Below the pieces are notes generated by a model. That model saw only the letters and a program-made list of their open reading frames with translations. It ran no database searches and was not told where the DNA came from. From assembly GCF_002884495.1 (NCBI RefSeq), contig NZ_KZ614145.1:3238423-3302422 (forward strand): a stretch of DNA of 64,000 nucleotides, read 5' to 3'. This DNA is from Rummeliibacillus pycnus (lineage in GTDB: Bacteria; Bacillota; Bacilli; Bacillales_A; Planococcaceae). Below are positions 51,114-59,554 of this stretch, in pieces (the first letter of the stretch is position 1; each line of letters starts with the position of its first letter). The position numbers and the translations under genes were made by a program.

Positions 51114-51440
51114 ATGGATTCAAAGCTTCAAAAGGAAAATTTGGTTCAGCATCATCAAACGGTGGACAAAAACGGTTGTACAAAAACAATTAAGAAAAAT
51201 GTAAGTGTAGTGGCATCAGTGACTGTTAAGCCAACTGTCCGGATAAAAGATTCTGAAGTAAAAATAAAATGTTCAGGTCCCCTACATGTCAGTAGAAGAA
51301 AAAAGGAAATTTCAAAAAAAGATGAATGCCAATTGATCATCAAACAAGATTTATGTGTTAAAATCCCTATGAATTTTAAGGCAAAAGCAGAAGTGAAAGC
51401 CACCGGGGTTATTTGTAATTCTGAAAAACCATGTAATTAG
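51114..51440 (+). CDS. hypothetical Cys-bearing beta-domain protein, paralogue 2
   Basis: The product has 108 aa. It is shorter and more basic than paralogue 1, and shares the domain: VSVVASVTVKPTVRI, VKIKCSGP, DECQLIIKQDLCVKIPMNFK and KATGVICNS. I chose ATG 51114 because AAAAAGGA (51097-51104) is nine bases upstream; ATG 51105 abuts the SD. Separate unit with its own terminator. Five or more Cys could form disulfide bonds. Confidence 0.8.
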   Translation: MDSKLQKENLVQHHQTVDKNGCTKTIKKNVSVVASVTVKPTVRIKDSEVKIKCSGPLHVSRRKKEISKKDECQLIIKQDLCVKIPMNFKAKAEVKATGVICNSEKPCN

Positions 51441-51463
51441 TTTCTTTATAATAATTTATACCT

Positions 51464-51523
51464 AAAATCACGTGAATGACTAGATAAAATTGATTAAAAT
51501 GCCGTGATTTTTAAATTTTTTTT
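51464..51523 (+). terminator. terminator after paralogue 2
   Basis: AAAATCACG / CGTGATTTT arms with a long loop, then an eight-T run. Confidence 0.75.
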
Positions 51524-51562
51524 GCATTTAATACAGTATTACAAAGAAAGGAAGTGTAAAAA

Positions 51563-52369
51563 TTGGCTTTAAACGATTGTGGCTGTCATGATGATAAAAA
51601 CGCAAAACTTAGTAGTGCTACTCAAAGCCAAGCTGTAACACAACAAGATGTAGATCCACCTACTCCTTGTACGACAACGGTTCACCAAAGTGTTACTGCT
51701 GCAGCTGAATTAACGGTTACACCCTCTGTTAATGTAACAAACATCCAAACATTTTGTGTAGGTAACCCGAGTTTCTCAAGTACATTTCCAACTATAGTTG
51801 GTACTTCATGCTCATTTACTATAACTCAGGAACTTTGTGCGCAATTTGATGTTACCTTTGATGCTGTTGCTGAAAACACCAATAAAGGATTGGTTGCTTG
51901 TGGTGATTTTGGACCAGGGTCGTGCCCTACTACTCCTCCTGCCTGTGAGATGTCAAATACTGTTGATGGATTTACGCTGACTTTAGATAATGTAGTAACA
52001 AATGGTGATGGAACACAAACTTGGACCTATACACTAACAAATAATACGAATCCTTTCAGAGACTTAAGCCATTTGGATATCGTAGCATGTACCACAACAC
52101 CAGTATCAATTGTGGCAGGTAGCGTTACTGGACCTGTTACTATTACAACAACAAATAATCCAGAAGGGTCAATAGGTTGTCTAGCTACGACACCACAGAG
52201 ACCTGCTCTTGAAATAACTCCTACTACTACACCACCAACTAACCCTTTGACCTTCTCGTTTACTACAACACAAGTTTATACTGTTGCGAACGTTCTTTGG
52301 GGGGCAAGAGCTGGTCAAGATGTTGTATGTGGAAACATTTGCGGCCCTTGTATGCCTGTTCCAGGTTAA
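51563..52369 (+). CDS. hypothetical Cys-bearing two-domain protein, paralogue 3
   Basis: The product has 268 aa, Thr-rich. N terminus NDCGCHDDKN. Domain 1 (residues ~40-120) matches the domain of paralogues 1 and 2: SVTAAAELTVTPSVNV, an I-x-x-F-C, TSCSFTITQELC, FDAVAE and GLVACGD. Domain 2 (residues ~130-268) holds GTQTWTYTLTNNTNPFRDLS, HLDIVAC and a final CGNICGPC. It resembles a beta-sandwich domain found in some Gram-positive surface and spore proteins. TTG start after AAAGGAAGTG. No Sec signal, which suits mother-cell assembly onto spores better than secretion. Confidence 0.8.
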   Translation: MALNDCGCHDDKNAKLSSATQSQAVTQQDVDPPTPCTTTVHQSVTAAAELTVTPSVNVTNIQTFCVGNPSFSSTFPTIVGTSCSFTITQELCAQFDVTFDAVAENTNKGLVACGDFGPGSCPTTPPACEMSNTVDGFTLTLDNVVTNGDGTQTWTYTLTNNTNPFRDLSHLDIVACTTTPVSIVAGSVTGPVTITTTNNPEGSIGCLATTPQRPALEITPTTTPPTNPLTFSFTTTQVYTVANVLWGARAGQDVVCGNICGPCMPVPG

Positions 52370-52389
52370 AAATTTACAATCCATTTAAA

Positions 52390-52427
52390 TGCGCCTTCAC
52401 GATAGTGTAGGCGTATTTTTATTTTTT
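52390..52427 (+). terminator. terminator after paralogue 3
   Basis: A GCGCCT..AC / GT..AGGCGT stem with T-rich tail. Confidence 0.75.
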
Positions 52428-52594
52428 TAACTACATATTAAATATTGCCATGAGCTAACCTACGGAAATAATCCATGTTATTTAATATGGATGATATAGT
52501 GAATTTTATTTTTTCCATTTGTTCTGTTATTATTACTGACCAAAGTTAAATTTATTTTTGGAGCTATTCCTTTACTTAGTATTAAAATTCTCTA

Positions 52595-52625
52595 AATGCA
52601 AAAGATAAGATGGAATCTTAGCAAC
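52595..52625 (+). repeat. 31-bp upstream element, copy 1
   Basis: AATGCAAAAGATAAGATGG and then AATCTTAGCAAC. It contains the inverted repeat TAAGAT-GGA-ATCTTA and ends 23 bp before the DUF378 start. 29 of 31 positions match copy 2 at 53641. Confidence 0.8.
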
Positions 52626-52648
52626 TAGATGAGGGAGGTGTACTATTC

Positions 52649-52966
52649 ATGTCAGTACTAAATCGTATTGCGTTAGCTCTAGTGATTATTGGTGCTATTA
52701 ACTGGGGGCTGATTGGTTTTTTCAGATTTGACTTAGTATCAGCAATTTTTGGAGGGCAAACTGCCTTTTTATCAAGAGTTATTTTTGGCCTTGTGGGTTT
52801 AAGTGGATTAGCTTGTATAGCCCTTTTGTTTGCTCCTATAAGAATTGAAGATGAGGAATATGATACAAATCGTGATTTCAGAAGAAATCCTGATGTGTCT
52901 ACTGAATTTGGTGAAGAAGCCGATTTTACAGATGTAAAAAAAGATAAAAACAAAAAGAAAGATTAA
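52649..52966 (+). CDS. DUF378 family small membrane protein (YuzA-like)
   Basis: The product has 105 aa. Two membrane helices, LNRIALALVIIGAINWGLIG and VIFGLVGLSGLACIALLF, with the NWGL motif typical of DUF378. They are followed by a charged cytosolic tail rich in Asp, Glu and Lys. ATG follows GGGAGGTG. A terminator follows. Function of the family is unknown. It shares its upstream 31-bp element with the 58-aa gene at 53691. Confidence 0.88.
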   Translation: MSVLNRIALALVIIGAINWGLIGFFRFDLVSAIFGGQTAFLSRVIFGLVGLSGLACIALLFAPIRIEDEEYDTNRDFRRNPDVSTEFGEEADFTDVKKDKNKKKD

Positions 52967-52982
52967 AGATGTATTGTTTCTA

Positions 52983-53007
52983 AAGCCATGCGATTGCATG
53001 GCTTTTT
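52983..53007. terminator. terminator between DUF378 and tspO genes
   Basis: An AAGCCATGC / GCATGGCTT stem with a T run. Confidence 0.85.
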
Positions 53008-53043
53008 GGTTTTTTGTATAGAATTATTTATTCAAATGCCTCT

Positions 53044-53520
53044 TTACTTATTTAAACGATAAATGGACCAAGCTAAGAGAGTAGCTATTGTAGACCATAT
53101 TAAATAAGGAATAAGTAATATAGCTGCCAATACTGAATATTGTAGGGTTGCAAATATGAGTAAGAGGGTAGTTATGGCAACTACAGCAGTATCGAGAAAA
53201 GCTAAATCGAGTCTTTTTGCTTTAAATTCAAAAAAGCTAAATGCTTGATTGGCTAAATAATTGATAACCCATAACAGCATAAATGTGATACTCGTATTTT
53301 TTAACCCAATTTTATACTCAACAATTGCCAGTGACAGAGCGATTAATGCATATAAAATCGCCCAAATGATTCCGATTGTCTTACCAGAGGGTGTCCAAGA
53401 AGGCTTTTTTAGCGATGCATACCATGTACGATCAATAGGAAATAAAATGCCAGATAGACTAAATAATAAATACACAATAATAAAAATTAAAATAGCTGAA
53501 AAAATAACATTCACCTCCAT
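53044..53520 (-). CDS. TspO/MBR family tryptophan-rich sensory protein
   Basis: The product has 158 aa with five membrane helices. Landmarks are WYASLKKPSWTPSG, a Pro/Trp-rich loop, and the C-terminal PYLIWSTIATLLAWSIYRLN. TspO proteins bind porphyrins and may degrade them or sense stress. The ATG at 53518-53520 has only a weak SD. A strong GGAGGTGA falls just after that ATG, so the true start might be a rare downstream ATT. Confidence 0.87.
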   Translation of the reverse strand: MEVNVIFSAILIFIIVYLLFSLSGILFPIDRTWYASLKKPSWTPSGKTIGIIWAILYALIALSLAIVEYKIGLKNTSITFMLLWVINYLANQAFSFFEFKAKRLDLAFLDTAVVAITTLLLIFATLQYSVLAAILLIPYLIWSTIATLLAWSIYRLNK

Positions 53521-53640
53521 TAGTACTTGCCTAACTAATAATTATTTGTATGCTTTGAACTGATTTTTATTAGTGAACTTATAGAAATATGTTGGTGAAA
53601 TTCGATTCCACTTATTGTTAGTCAGTATAATCCGGCTTTT

Positions 53641-53671
53641 AATGCAAAACATAAGAGGGAATCTTAGCAAC
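53641..53671 (+). repeat. 31-bp upstream element, copy 2
   Basis: AATGCAAAACATAAGAGGG and then AATCTTAGCAAC. It differs from copy 1 at two positions and ends 19 bp before the 58-aa gene. Confidence 0.8.
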
Positions 53672-53690
53672 AAACGAGAGGAGTGTTTTT

Positions 53691-53867
53691 ATGGATAACG
53701 TACGAGAAGGTTTAATTCCCACAGTTCTCGGAACAGCTGTAACAACCACAGGAGTGGCATTACGGAATAATAGAAACATTACACCGTGGATTAGAGGCTC
53801 GATTATTGGCTTTGGTTTAGCGCATATTGTGTTAGGTGCAATCGATTTAGTCGAGCATCGTCGCTAA
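53691..53867 (+). CDS. 58-aa small hydrophobic protein
   Basis: An ORF of 59 codons starting MDNVREGLIPTVLGTAVTTT. Two hydrophobic stretches (residues ~8-24 and ~36-52) surround a basic RNNRNITPWIRG loop; the end is DLVEHRR. It is not long enough for most gene callers, but GAGAGGAGTG precedes the ATG and a palindromic terminator follows. It shares the upstream 31-bp element with the DUF378 gene. Family not recognised. Confidence 0.72.
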   Translation: MDNVREGLIPTVLGTAVTTTGVALRNNRNITPWIRGSIIGFGLAHIVLGAIDLVEHRR

Positions 53868-53874
53868 TGGATTC

Positions 53875-53902
53875 AAAGGGAAGGATCATGATCCTTCCCT
53901 TT
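53875..53902. terminator. palindromic terminator between the 58-aa gene and splB
   Basis: AAAGGGAAGGATCAT and its complement form a perfect 28-bp palindrome with T and A tails. Confidence 0.88.
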
Positions 53903-53948
53903 TTAATTTTTTATTTTTACAGATCATAAAAGAGAATTCTCAAACATT

Positions 53949-54977
53949 TCAAGTGAAATATTCCAATTTTGCATTTGGAAAGAATTTCTCCATATAGGAA
54001 TATAAATGACTTTTGATATCCTCTTCTTGTTCCTTTTGGTAAATGTACTTTCCAATGCCGTATTTACCCCATTTATACCGTCTTTTCTCTTCATCTAATT
54101 CTAGTTTTGTCATCGGGTAGTTTTTTTCAATTACTCTTTTAGCGGGTTTTGTAAATCGGTGTTGGATGAATTCAAAGGTAATATCATCCCGTGCATCAAG
54201 GGGTAATTCGGCATCGAGATGTTCAAACATTTGAAAATAGCCTTTTTGCCATCCGTCATGAAGATAAATAGGAGCAACTATAAAACCAAGTGGATAGCCT
54301 GCTCTAGCTACTTTTCCAGCAGCTTCAATTCGTTGATCAAGAGAAGAAGTACCTGGTTCAAAATTTTTGATGATATAGTCAGCGTTTATACTAAACCGAA
54401 ATCTAGTTTTCCCATTATGGTTAGCATCAAGTAAATGATCTACATGATGGAATTTTGTAACAAATCTTAATTTTCCATATTCTGATTGACCAAAATGTTC
54501 AATAGCGCGCTTTAATGTATGAGTTAAATGATCAATCCCCACAATATCAGATGTACAAGCAGCTTCAAATCTTGTTATTTCTGGAGCACGTTCAGCTATA
54601 TATTTGTCGGCAGTATCTAGAATTTCATCAACATTTACATAAGTACGGATGTATGGTTTACTGCCCATTGTTGTTTGTAAATAGCAGTAATGACAATGTC
54701 CCATACAACCTGTGGCAAAAGGAATCGCATACTCCGCCGAAGGCTTTGAGGTATCAAATTTTAGTGTTTTTCTAATTCCAACTACTAATGTAGATTTTGC
54801 AACTCGATATTTCTGGAAATCATTTTCTCCGGGCAGGTTTCTTACCTGATTGTGAGAAGTAGTATATCTAATTTCAATACCCATTTTTTTGAATTTTTTA
54901 TAAAGCTGTTCTCCTAACGGGTAATCTAATGCTTTTGGTTCAAAATATACAAGTCTCGGTATAAAGGGATTATTCAT
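53949..54977 (-). CDS. splB: spore photoproduct lyase SplB
   Basis: The product has 342 aa. This radical-SAM enzyme reverses 5-thyminyl-5,6-dihydrothymine in germinating spores. The cluster motif CMGHCHYCYLQ (CxxxCxxC, residues ~90-98) is intact, and the H-donor-type Cys is in EAACTSDIVGIDH. The length matches B. subtilis SplB. The ATG shares its A with the splA stop codon (TAATG), so the two are translationally coupled. Confidence 0.95.
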   Translation of the reverse strand: MNNPFIPRLVYFEPKALDYPLGEQLYKKFKKMGIEIRYTTSHNQVRNLPGENDFQKYRVAKSTLVVGIRKTLKFDTSKPSAEYAIPFATGCMGHCHYCYLQTTMGSKPYIRTYVNVDEILDTADKYIAERAPEITRFEAACTSDIVGIDHLTHTLKRAIEHFGQSEYGKLRFVTKFHHVDHLLDANHNGKTRFRFSINADYIIKNFEPGTSSLDQRIEAAGKVARAGYPLGFIVAPIYLHDGWQKGYFQMFEHLDAELPLDARDDITFEFIQHRFTKPAKRVIEKNYPMTKLELDEEKRRYKWGKYGIGKYIYQKEQEEDIKSHLYSYMEKFFPNAKLEYFT

Positions 54978-55237
54978 TAAGATAACCTCTCAGAAGGATT
55001 ACCGTAATAATAATTATAGGCTTCATTTGCCTCTTCTTCCGAAGTGAAAATAGCAATTTCCTCAGTTAAAGGATAATAAGTTTCGTAAAGAAATACTGCT
55101 AATTCATTTGGGTTTTCGGGGTTATTGACTACTGCAGCTGATTGAATATTTGCTACGTCCTGAGTGTGTGGATTTCGGTAAAAGACATAAACAATATCTC
55201 CAGCATTATAATTTTGATTTTCATTAAATAGTTCCAT
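54977..55237 (-). CDS. splA: transcriptional regulator SplA
   Basis: The product has 86 aa. It begins MELFNENQNYNAGDIVYVFY and matches the small TRAP-like regulator of the spl operon, which down-regulates splB. ATG 55235-55237 has AGGTGA five bases upstream; the start at 55246 would place this SD inside the gene. A CATAATA -10-like element about 70 bp upstream with GTATCT 18 bp earlier is weakly sigma-G-like. Confidence 0.88.
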   Translation of the reverse strand: MELFNENQNYNAGDIVYVFYRNPHTQDVANIQSAAVVNNPENPNELAVFLYETYYPLTEEIAIFTSEEEANEAYNYYYGNPSERLS

Positions 55238-55463
55238 TTTGATCACCTATTCTTTCCATAAATTCTTCTGCATTAGTTATTATTAATAAAGTTTTTCCTT
55301 TTGTATCAAATATTATGTTTTCTTTAATATGGAAAAGATACGTGTAAATGAAATTGATCGGTAAAATAATTTAGAACTAGAAGTTTCGATTTAAGGTACT
55401 TACAGTATAAAATATCGTTTTATGAGGGAAAGTAAACATAACTAAAAAAAAGGAGTAGAATTT

Positions 55464-55886
55464 ATGAGCAATCAGGATTTAAAAGAAAAGATTCTTAATA
55501 TTATTTCTAAACATAAATTAGGGGTTCTCTCATCGGTTGAGAATAATAAGCCTCATTCGAGATATATGACATTTTACAGTGAAGGTTTAACATTGTTTAC
55601 ACCAACGAAAATGGATACAGAGAAAATCGAAGAAATAGAAGCTAATGCATCTGTTTCTGTATTGCTAGGATATGAAGATAAAGGACAAGATGATGCCTAT
55701 GTTGAAATTTCGGGGATTGCCTCTATCAATAAATCACAAGAACTGAAAATGAAATTGTGGGAAGAATCATTTAGCCAATGGTTTAAGGGACCAGAAGATC
55801 CAAACTATATTTTTCTGCAAATTCAGCCAGAGATTATACGTATTTTAAATACTCATGGTGAATCTTCAGAAGAACTTGTTTTATAA
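55464..55886 (+). CDS. general stress protein 26-like FMN-binding protein
   Basis: The product has 140 aa with the split-barrel pyridoxamine-phosphate-oxidase fold. LGVLSSVENNKPHSRYMTFY and TLFTPTKMDTEKIEEI match YdaG/GSP26. In B. subtilis ydaG is sigma-B dependent. I see no GTTTAA/GGGTAT promoter here, consistent with the missing sigma-B locus. AAGGAG precedes the ATG. A long hairpin follows. Confidence 0.87.
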   Translation: MSNQDLKEKILNIISKHKLGVLSSVENNKPHSRYMTFYSEGLTLFTPTKMDTEKIEEIEANASVSVLLGYEDKGQDDAYVEISGIASINKSQELKMKLWEESFSQWFKGPEDPNYIFLQIQPEIIRILNTHGESSEELVL

Positions 55887-55921
55887 AGTGTTTTAGGTGA
55901 CGCAGAAGACATTCGAACTTT

Positions 55922-55974
55922 AAAGGGCAGTTATCTGGTTAAACTTTTTTACTTTATATAAAAAAGCTGCCCTT
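55922..55974 (+). terminator. long hairpin after the GSP26-like gene
   Basis: An AAGGGCAG / CTGCCCTT outer stem with an inner CTTTTTTA / TAAAAAAG stem. It may terminate from either side. Confidence 0.7.
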
Positions 55975-56014
55975 AAATTTGTATGGAAGGTTTTAAGAGA
56001 CCAAAAATTTAAAA

Positions 56015-56970
56015 TTACCATTGCAAAATAGAGCTTGAAATACGTTTGACCCCCCTGATAGAAGCTATTTCTTCTATCAATTTATGCATCGCAATATTCT
56101 TTTGTTTGGCTTCAATTATAATGTCAAAATCTCGATCGATTGGTTTTGTCATTTCTAAAAAGGGAAGAACGAAATCCAATGACACAAAATCTGCATGAGA
56201 GCGATATGCTTTTTCTGACTTAGGTGAAGAAAGATGAACTTTTGGTTTAGTATGAAATGCATTCCAAGTATCAAATATACGTTGTAAATAATGGGAGAGA
56301 CTAACATCTCCTTTATTTCCCATATAATATGATGATAATCTAGAATCATGGGTATATTTTCTTTTTCACAAGTAGTAAGTGTTTCCAAAACATCATAAGT
56401 CTTATCATCATTTTCAAGTGTCATATGTTTTTTAATTTCATTTGGTAATTTCTTTAGATTTTGATGGAACCTCGCTAATGTACTTTTTTTATCTCCATAG
56501 GCTCCACCAATGTGAATGTTAATAATACCACGATCTAGTGCATTCATAGCTTCAAGCATTGTAAAATGATATTCCATATCCTTAACAGCATTCATGGTGA
56601 CTTCCTCTCGAGGACTTGTGAAAAGTGTAAACTGATTAGGATGAAAGCTCGGACATAGCTTAAATCGTTGCATCAATTGTCCAATTTCTTCCCACTCAGT
56701 TTTAAAAGGAGTAATGTAATCCCACATAACTTCAGGGTGGGTAGCTAAAGGAACGAGCGAACTTGAAAATCGATATAATTCTATTTCATGTGCAATATTA
56801 TAATGTAAAATTCTTTTGGTATGATGCAGATTTTGGGCTGTAATCGATTTTAACTTTTCTAAACGCTCTCTTTTTGGAAGAGCTGAATATCGAGCGAAAG
56901 TTAGAGCCTTTGATGGGCTTGCATCCCATAAACCTAATGCATTTGCTACATATCCGAAACGAATCTTCAT
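56015..56970 (-). pseudogene. uvsE: UV DNA damage endonuclease UvsE, frameshifted
   Basis: Two overlapping frames together give one UvsE. The first (56970 to about 56330) begins [20 protein letters not shown] and holds [17 protein letters not shown] and ILDYHH, the metal-binding TIM-barrel motifs. The second (from 56323) continues with [17 protein letters not shown] and [27 protein letters not shown]. The break lies between CATCAT (56329-56334) and ATGGGA (56318-56323): five bases where three or six would keep the frame. An AT insertion is the simplest explanation. A one-base sequencing error remains possible. The intact enzyme nicks 5' of UV lesions. Confidence 0.88.
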
Positions 56971-57059
56971 GTATTTTTATCCTCCAATACATAAAAAAAA
57001 CCGAAACTCTTTCACAATAAGAAATTGTTTCGGTTAATTTTTTCACTTACTTTCATTAT

Positions 57060-57488
57060 TTACGAAACTAACTCATCTTTAATTGAATTAAGCATTTGAT
57101 CAATTTTCTCTTTACCAGCTTTTACCCATCTACTTTTATCTTTTATTTCACCATCTCTATCTAAAGGATCTTGAAATTGACTAAGTCCGGCTGTAGCTGT
57201 TAATAATGAGTTTTCGTCATAGTCTAAGCCAAGGTTCACAACGTGCTTAATCACAAAGGGTTTTCCAAACTGAATATATGCTGCATGGTGATCTAATTCA
57301 CCATCTAAAACTCTAAAAGGCATTCGAAGATAAATCGTTTCACCATCTTTACGATAAAGAATTGTATCAAATTGGCCTTTATGATATTCAAAATTAGTAC
57401 AAAAATGGCATCCAAAAGGTTCGAATAGATCCCGAATATAACCAAATTCAGCTTTTTTACCTTCAATTCTTGAATCGAATTGTAACAT
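57060..57488 (-). CDS. YugN-like family protein
   Basis: The product has 142 aa, soluble. FGYIRDLFEPFGCHFCTNFE, FDTILYRKDGETIYLRMPFR and ELDHHAAYIQFGKPFVIKHV match the YugN-like family as I remember it. A GLDYDEN segment and a short basic C-terminal helix follow. The function is unknown. It lies 90 bp upstream of uvsE on the same strand. Confidence 0.8.
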   Translation of the reverse strand: MLQFDSRIEGKKAEFGYIRDLFEPFGCHFCTNFEYHKGQFDTILYRKDGETIYLRMPFRVLDGELDHHAAYIQFGKPFVIKHVVNLGLDYDENSLLTATAGLSQFQDPLDRDGEIKDKSRWVKAGKEKIDQMLNSIKDELVS

Positions 57489-57639
57489 GATTCATCACCT
57501 CAGTTTGAATTTACTGTTACTATTCTTAACAAAAAAATGAATATCATTCAAAAAAAACAGAATCTCTTAGAATCACGATTATTAAAATGTATAGTTCATC
57601 TATAGGAGTGCTCCTCGTATCATTCAACATTAACCATGA

Positions 57640-57688
57640 AATATATACAAATACCCCTATTATTAGATGCTTAATCTAACAATAGGGG
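57640..57688 (-). terminator. terminator after the DUF3243 gene
   Basis: CCCCTATTGTTAGAT / ATCTAATAATAGGGG on the minus strand, then a T-rich stretch. Confidence 0.8.
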
Positions 57689-57709
57689 TTAGTGGGGTAG
57701 TTTATTTTT

Positions 57710-57967
57710 TTATTGTAGATTTTTATTTTGCACAAGCTTAAGAACGCAATTCGCTAATGCTTCTTTTTCACTTTCTGAAGCAACGCCCCACATATCTGAA
57801 AGTACGCGTTCTTGTTCATTCTTTGGATCAACATTTTTGGCTAAGTACTCTCCAATTTGTATAGCGGCTTGTTGGATTATTTTATTAGGCATACCAGCTT
57901 GTTCAGCTTGTGCTACGTTTTGCCCTAAAAAAGATGTCCACTTTTGCCAGTTTTCTAACATCGGCAT
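57710..57967 (-). CDS. DUF3243 family protein (YmfJ-like)
   Basis: The product has 85 aa, the family length. MPMLENWQKWTSFLGQNVAQ and IGEYLAKNVDPKNEQERVLS, DMWGVASESEKEALANCVLK are typical DUF3243 helices. ATG 57965-57967 lies behind AAAGGAGGGG; the longer frame would include that SD. The function is unknown. Confidence 0.88.
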   Translation of the reverse strand: MPMLENWQKWTSFLGQNVAQAEQAGMPNKIIQQAAIQIGEYLAKNVDPKNEQERVLSDMWGVASESEKEALANCVLKLVQNKNLQ

Positions 57968-58089
57968 ATTATCCCCTCCTTTATACTTTAAGTATGTCCA
58001 AAGATGAAAATAATATGTAGACTTATCGATAATTAACATAATCAGTTAGATTTAAATGACAAAATAGCGACGTATCTTATTGAAAATAA

Positions 58090-58767
58090 TCAACACTTCT
58101 GAATAAAAATCCCATCACCTTCTAGCCATTCAGCTAAAAAGACATCATGATATTTAGAAACGTTATGCATTGCTAATTGCTTTTTTAACCATGTTTCATC
58201 AAAACCAATACTTTTCAATTCATTTTTTAATAGTTTACCATCACGAATAATCGTAACAGGAACGTGAACAGGTTTTTCAGGAAGGTTGAAGTCTTCTGCT
58301 GTTGTCATCTGATACTTTGGTTTCTTTAATATACTAAGTGAACCATTTGACTCCAAAAAACAATAGGCTACTTCACGAGCAGAAAAAGTCCCATTTTGCC
58401 TAAGTAAGCTTTGTAGTTGATTAATATTCATACGGCATTTTTTTAATTCTTCTCGATCAATTACTCCGTTTTTAATAAGAGCGCTAGGCTTCCCTTGAAA
58501 AAGTCTGCGAAAGGGTAAAAATTTTCTATCCAGAAATTCAACTATAAAGAGTAATAGCCCCCACAAACTAATTGAATAGATAATTTCTAATATACGAACA
58601 TGTTCTTCGTATACAGCATTTCCTAAAAACTCTCCAATAACAATAGATCCTATAAACGTAAAAGGTGTAATTTGATTAATAATTTTCCGACCAACAAAAG
58701 TAATAATGATAAATAAAATGATGAATCCTGCTAATAATTTAAAGGTTATATACAGCATGATTAACAA
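58090..58767 (-). CDS. DUF421 membrane protein (YetF/YrbG-like)
   Basis: The product has 225 aa. Three N-terminal helices (FKLLAGFIILFIIITFVGRK with the conserved GR, then FIGSIVIGEFLGNAVY) are followed by two soluble YetF-type domains (PSALIKNGVIDREELKKCRM; GKLLKNELKSIGFDETWLKK). B. subtilis paralogues are spore-membrane or sigma-factor-regulated proteins of unclear function. The start is TTG 58767, placed by AAGGAG five to six bases upstream. Confidence 0.87.
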   Translation of the reverse strand: MLIMLYITFKLLAGFIILFIIITFVGRKIINQITPFTFIGSIVIGEFLGNAVYEEHVRILEIIYSISLWGLLLFIVEFLDRKFLPFRRLFQGKPSALIKNGVIDREELKKCRMNINQLQSLLRQNGTFSAREVAYCFLESNGSLSILKKPKYQMTTAEDFNLPEKPVHVPVTIIRDGKLLKNELKSIGFDETWLKKQLAMHNVSKYHDVFLAEWLEGDGIFIQKC

Positions 58768-59048
58768 AAAATCTCCTTAGTTAGATGAGTGTAGTTAATG
58801 TCTATTTTCATAATCTAGGTTTAATTATCTCCACATTCTAATTTCTTCATTCTTTCTTTATCTTGTTTTGGAGTCTTATCTAAATAATCATTTTTAGAGA
58901 TATATAGAAAAAATTTACTTCTAATATATGATGTATTTAAAATATATGTTAAAATCAGGGTAAATACAGGGACTCAGTAATGATAGTAATATTATTGCCA
59001 AATTTCTGTAAGATATATGCTTATATGATTTAATAGGGGAGTGGAGAA
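58768..59048. other. intergenic region with a start-less open frame
   Basis: 281 bp. On the minus strand 58973-58821 is open (51 codons, ending with a YLDKTPKQDKERMKKLECGD-like stretch) and protein-like, but has no ATG, GTG or TTG with an SD. It may be a gene remnant or chance. Confidence 0.3.
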
Positions 59049-59549
59049 ATGTTGAGAGGACTTATACAAAATAAGAGAGTGGAAATTACCGAGGATGAAG
59101 CAAAACACTTTTTGAAGATGGCTAAAGTAGCACATGTCGCAACAGTAGATGAAGAGGGCTTTCCATATGTGATTCCTCTTGTCTATGTTTTTGAAGAAGA
59201 CAAAGTATATCTTCATATTGGCAATATCCGAGAAAGCCATTTTTGGGAGAACATCAAAAAGAACCAGAATGTTTGTATAGAGGTAAGTGAGATGGGGGAC
59301 TTACATCCTGGCAAAAAATATGCATGCCAATCGGCTCTTGTTTATACAAGTGTTGTTTTATTTGGCAAGATTCAACGTATTGAAGCAGATGAAAAAAAAT
59401 CGTGGTTCTTTGATTGCTTATTAGAGAAATATGGAGATCCTGATTGGACGTTTGAAAGAGAAGGATATCCGATTCTTCCTAAAATTGAACTATTCGAAGT
59501 GCAAATTGAAAAAATTACGGGTAAATTGAATGAAGGATTAGTGCATTAA
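59049..59549 (+). CDS. pyridoxamine 5'-phosphate oxidase family, NimA-like FMN protein
   Basis: The product has 166 aa. The split-barrel flavin fold appears as VAHVATVDEEGFPYVIPLVY, VYLHIGNIRESHF, then SALVYTSVVLFGKIQRIE. NimA-like members reduce nitro compounds or other small molecules; no specific substrate can be assigned. GGGAGTGGAG precedes the ATG. It shares a bidirectional terminator with cotJC. Confidence 0.87.
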   Translation: MLRGLIQNKRVEITEDEAKHFLKMAKVAHVATVDEEGFPYVIPLVYVFEEDKVYLHIGNIRESHFWENIKKNQNVCIEVSEMGDLHPGKKYACQSALVYTSVVLFGKIQRIEADEKKSWFFDCLLEKYGDPDWTFEREGYPILPKIELFEVQIEKITGKLNEGLVH

Positions 59550-59554
59550 AAAGT

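Noticed and set aside
55380-55460. Possible sigma-B promoter upstream of the GSP26-like gene
   Set aside because: TTTAAG is present but no GGGTAT at the right distance; a sigma-A-like TATAAA fits as well.
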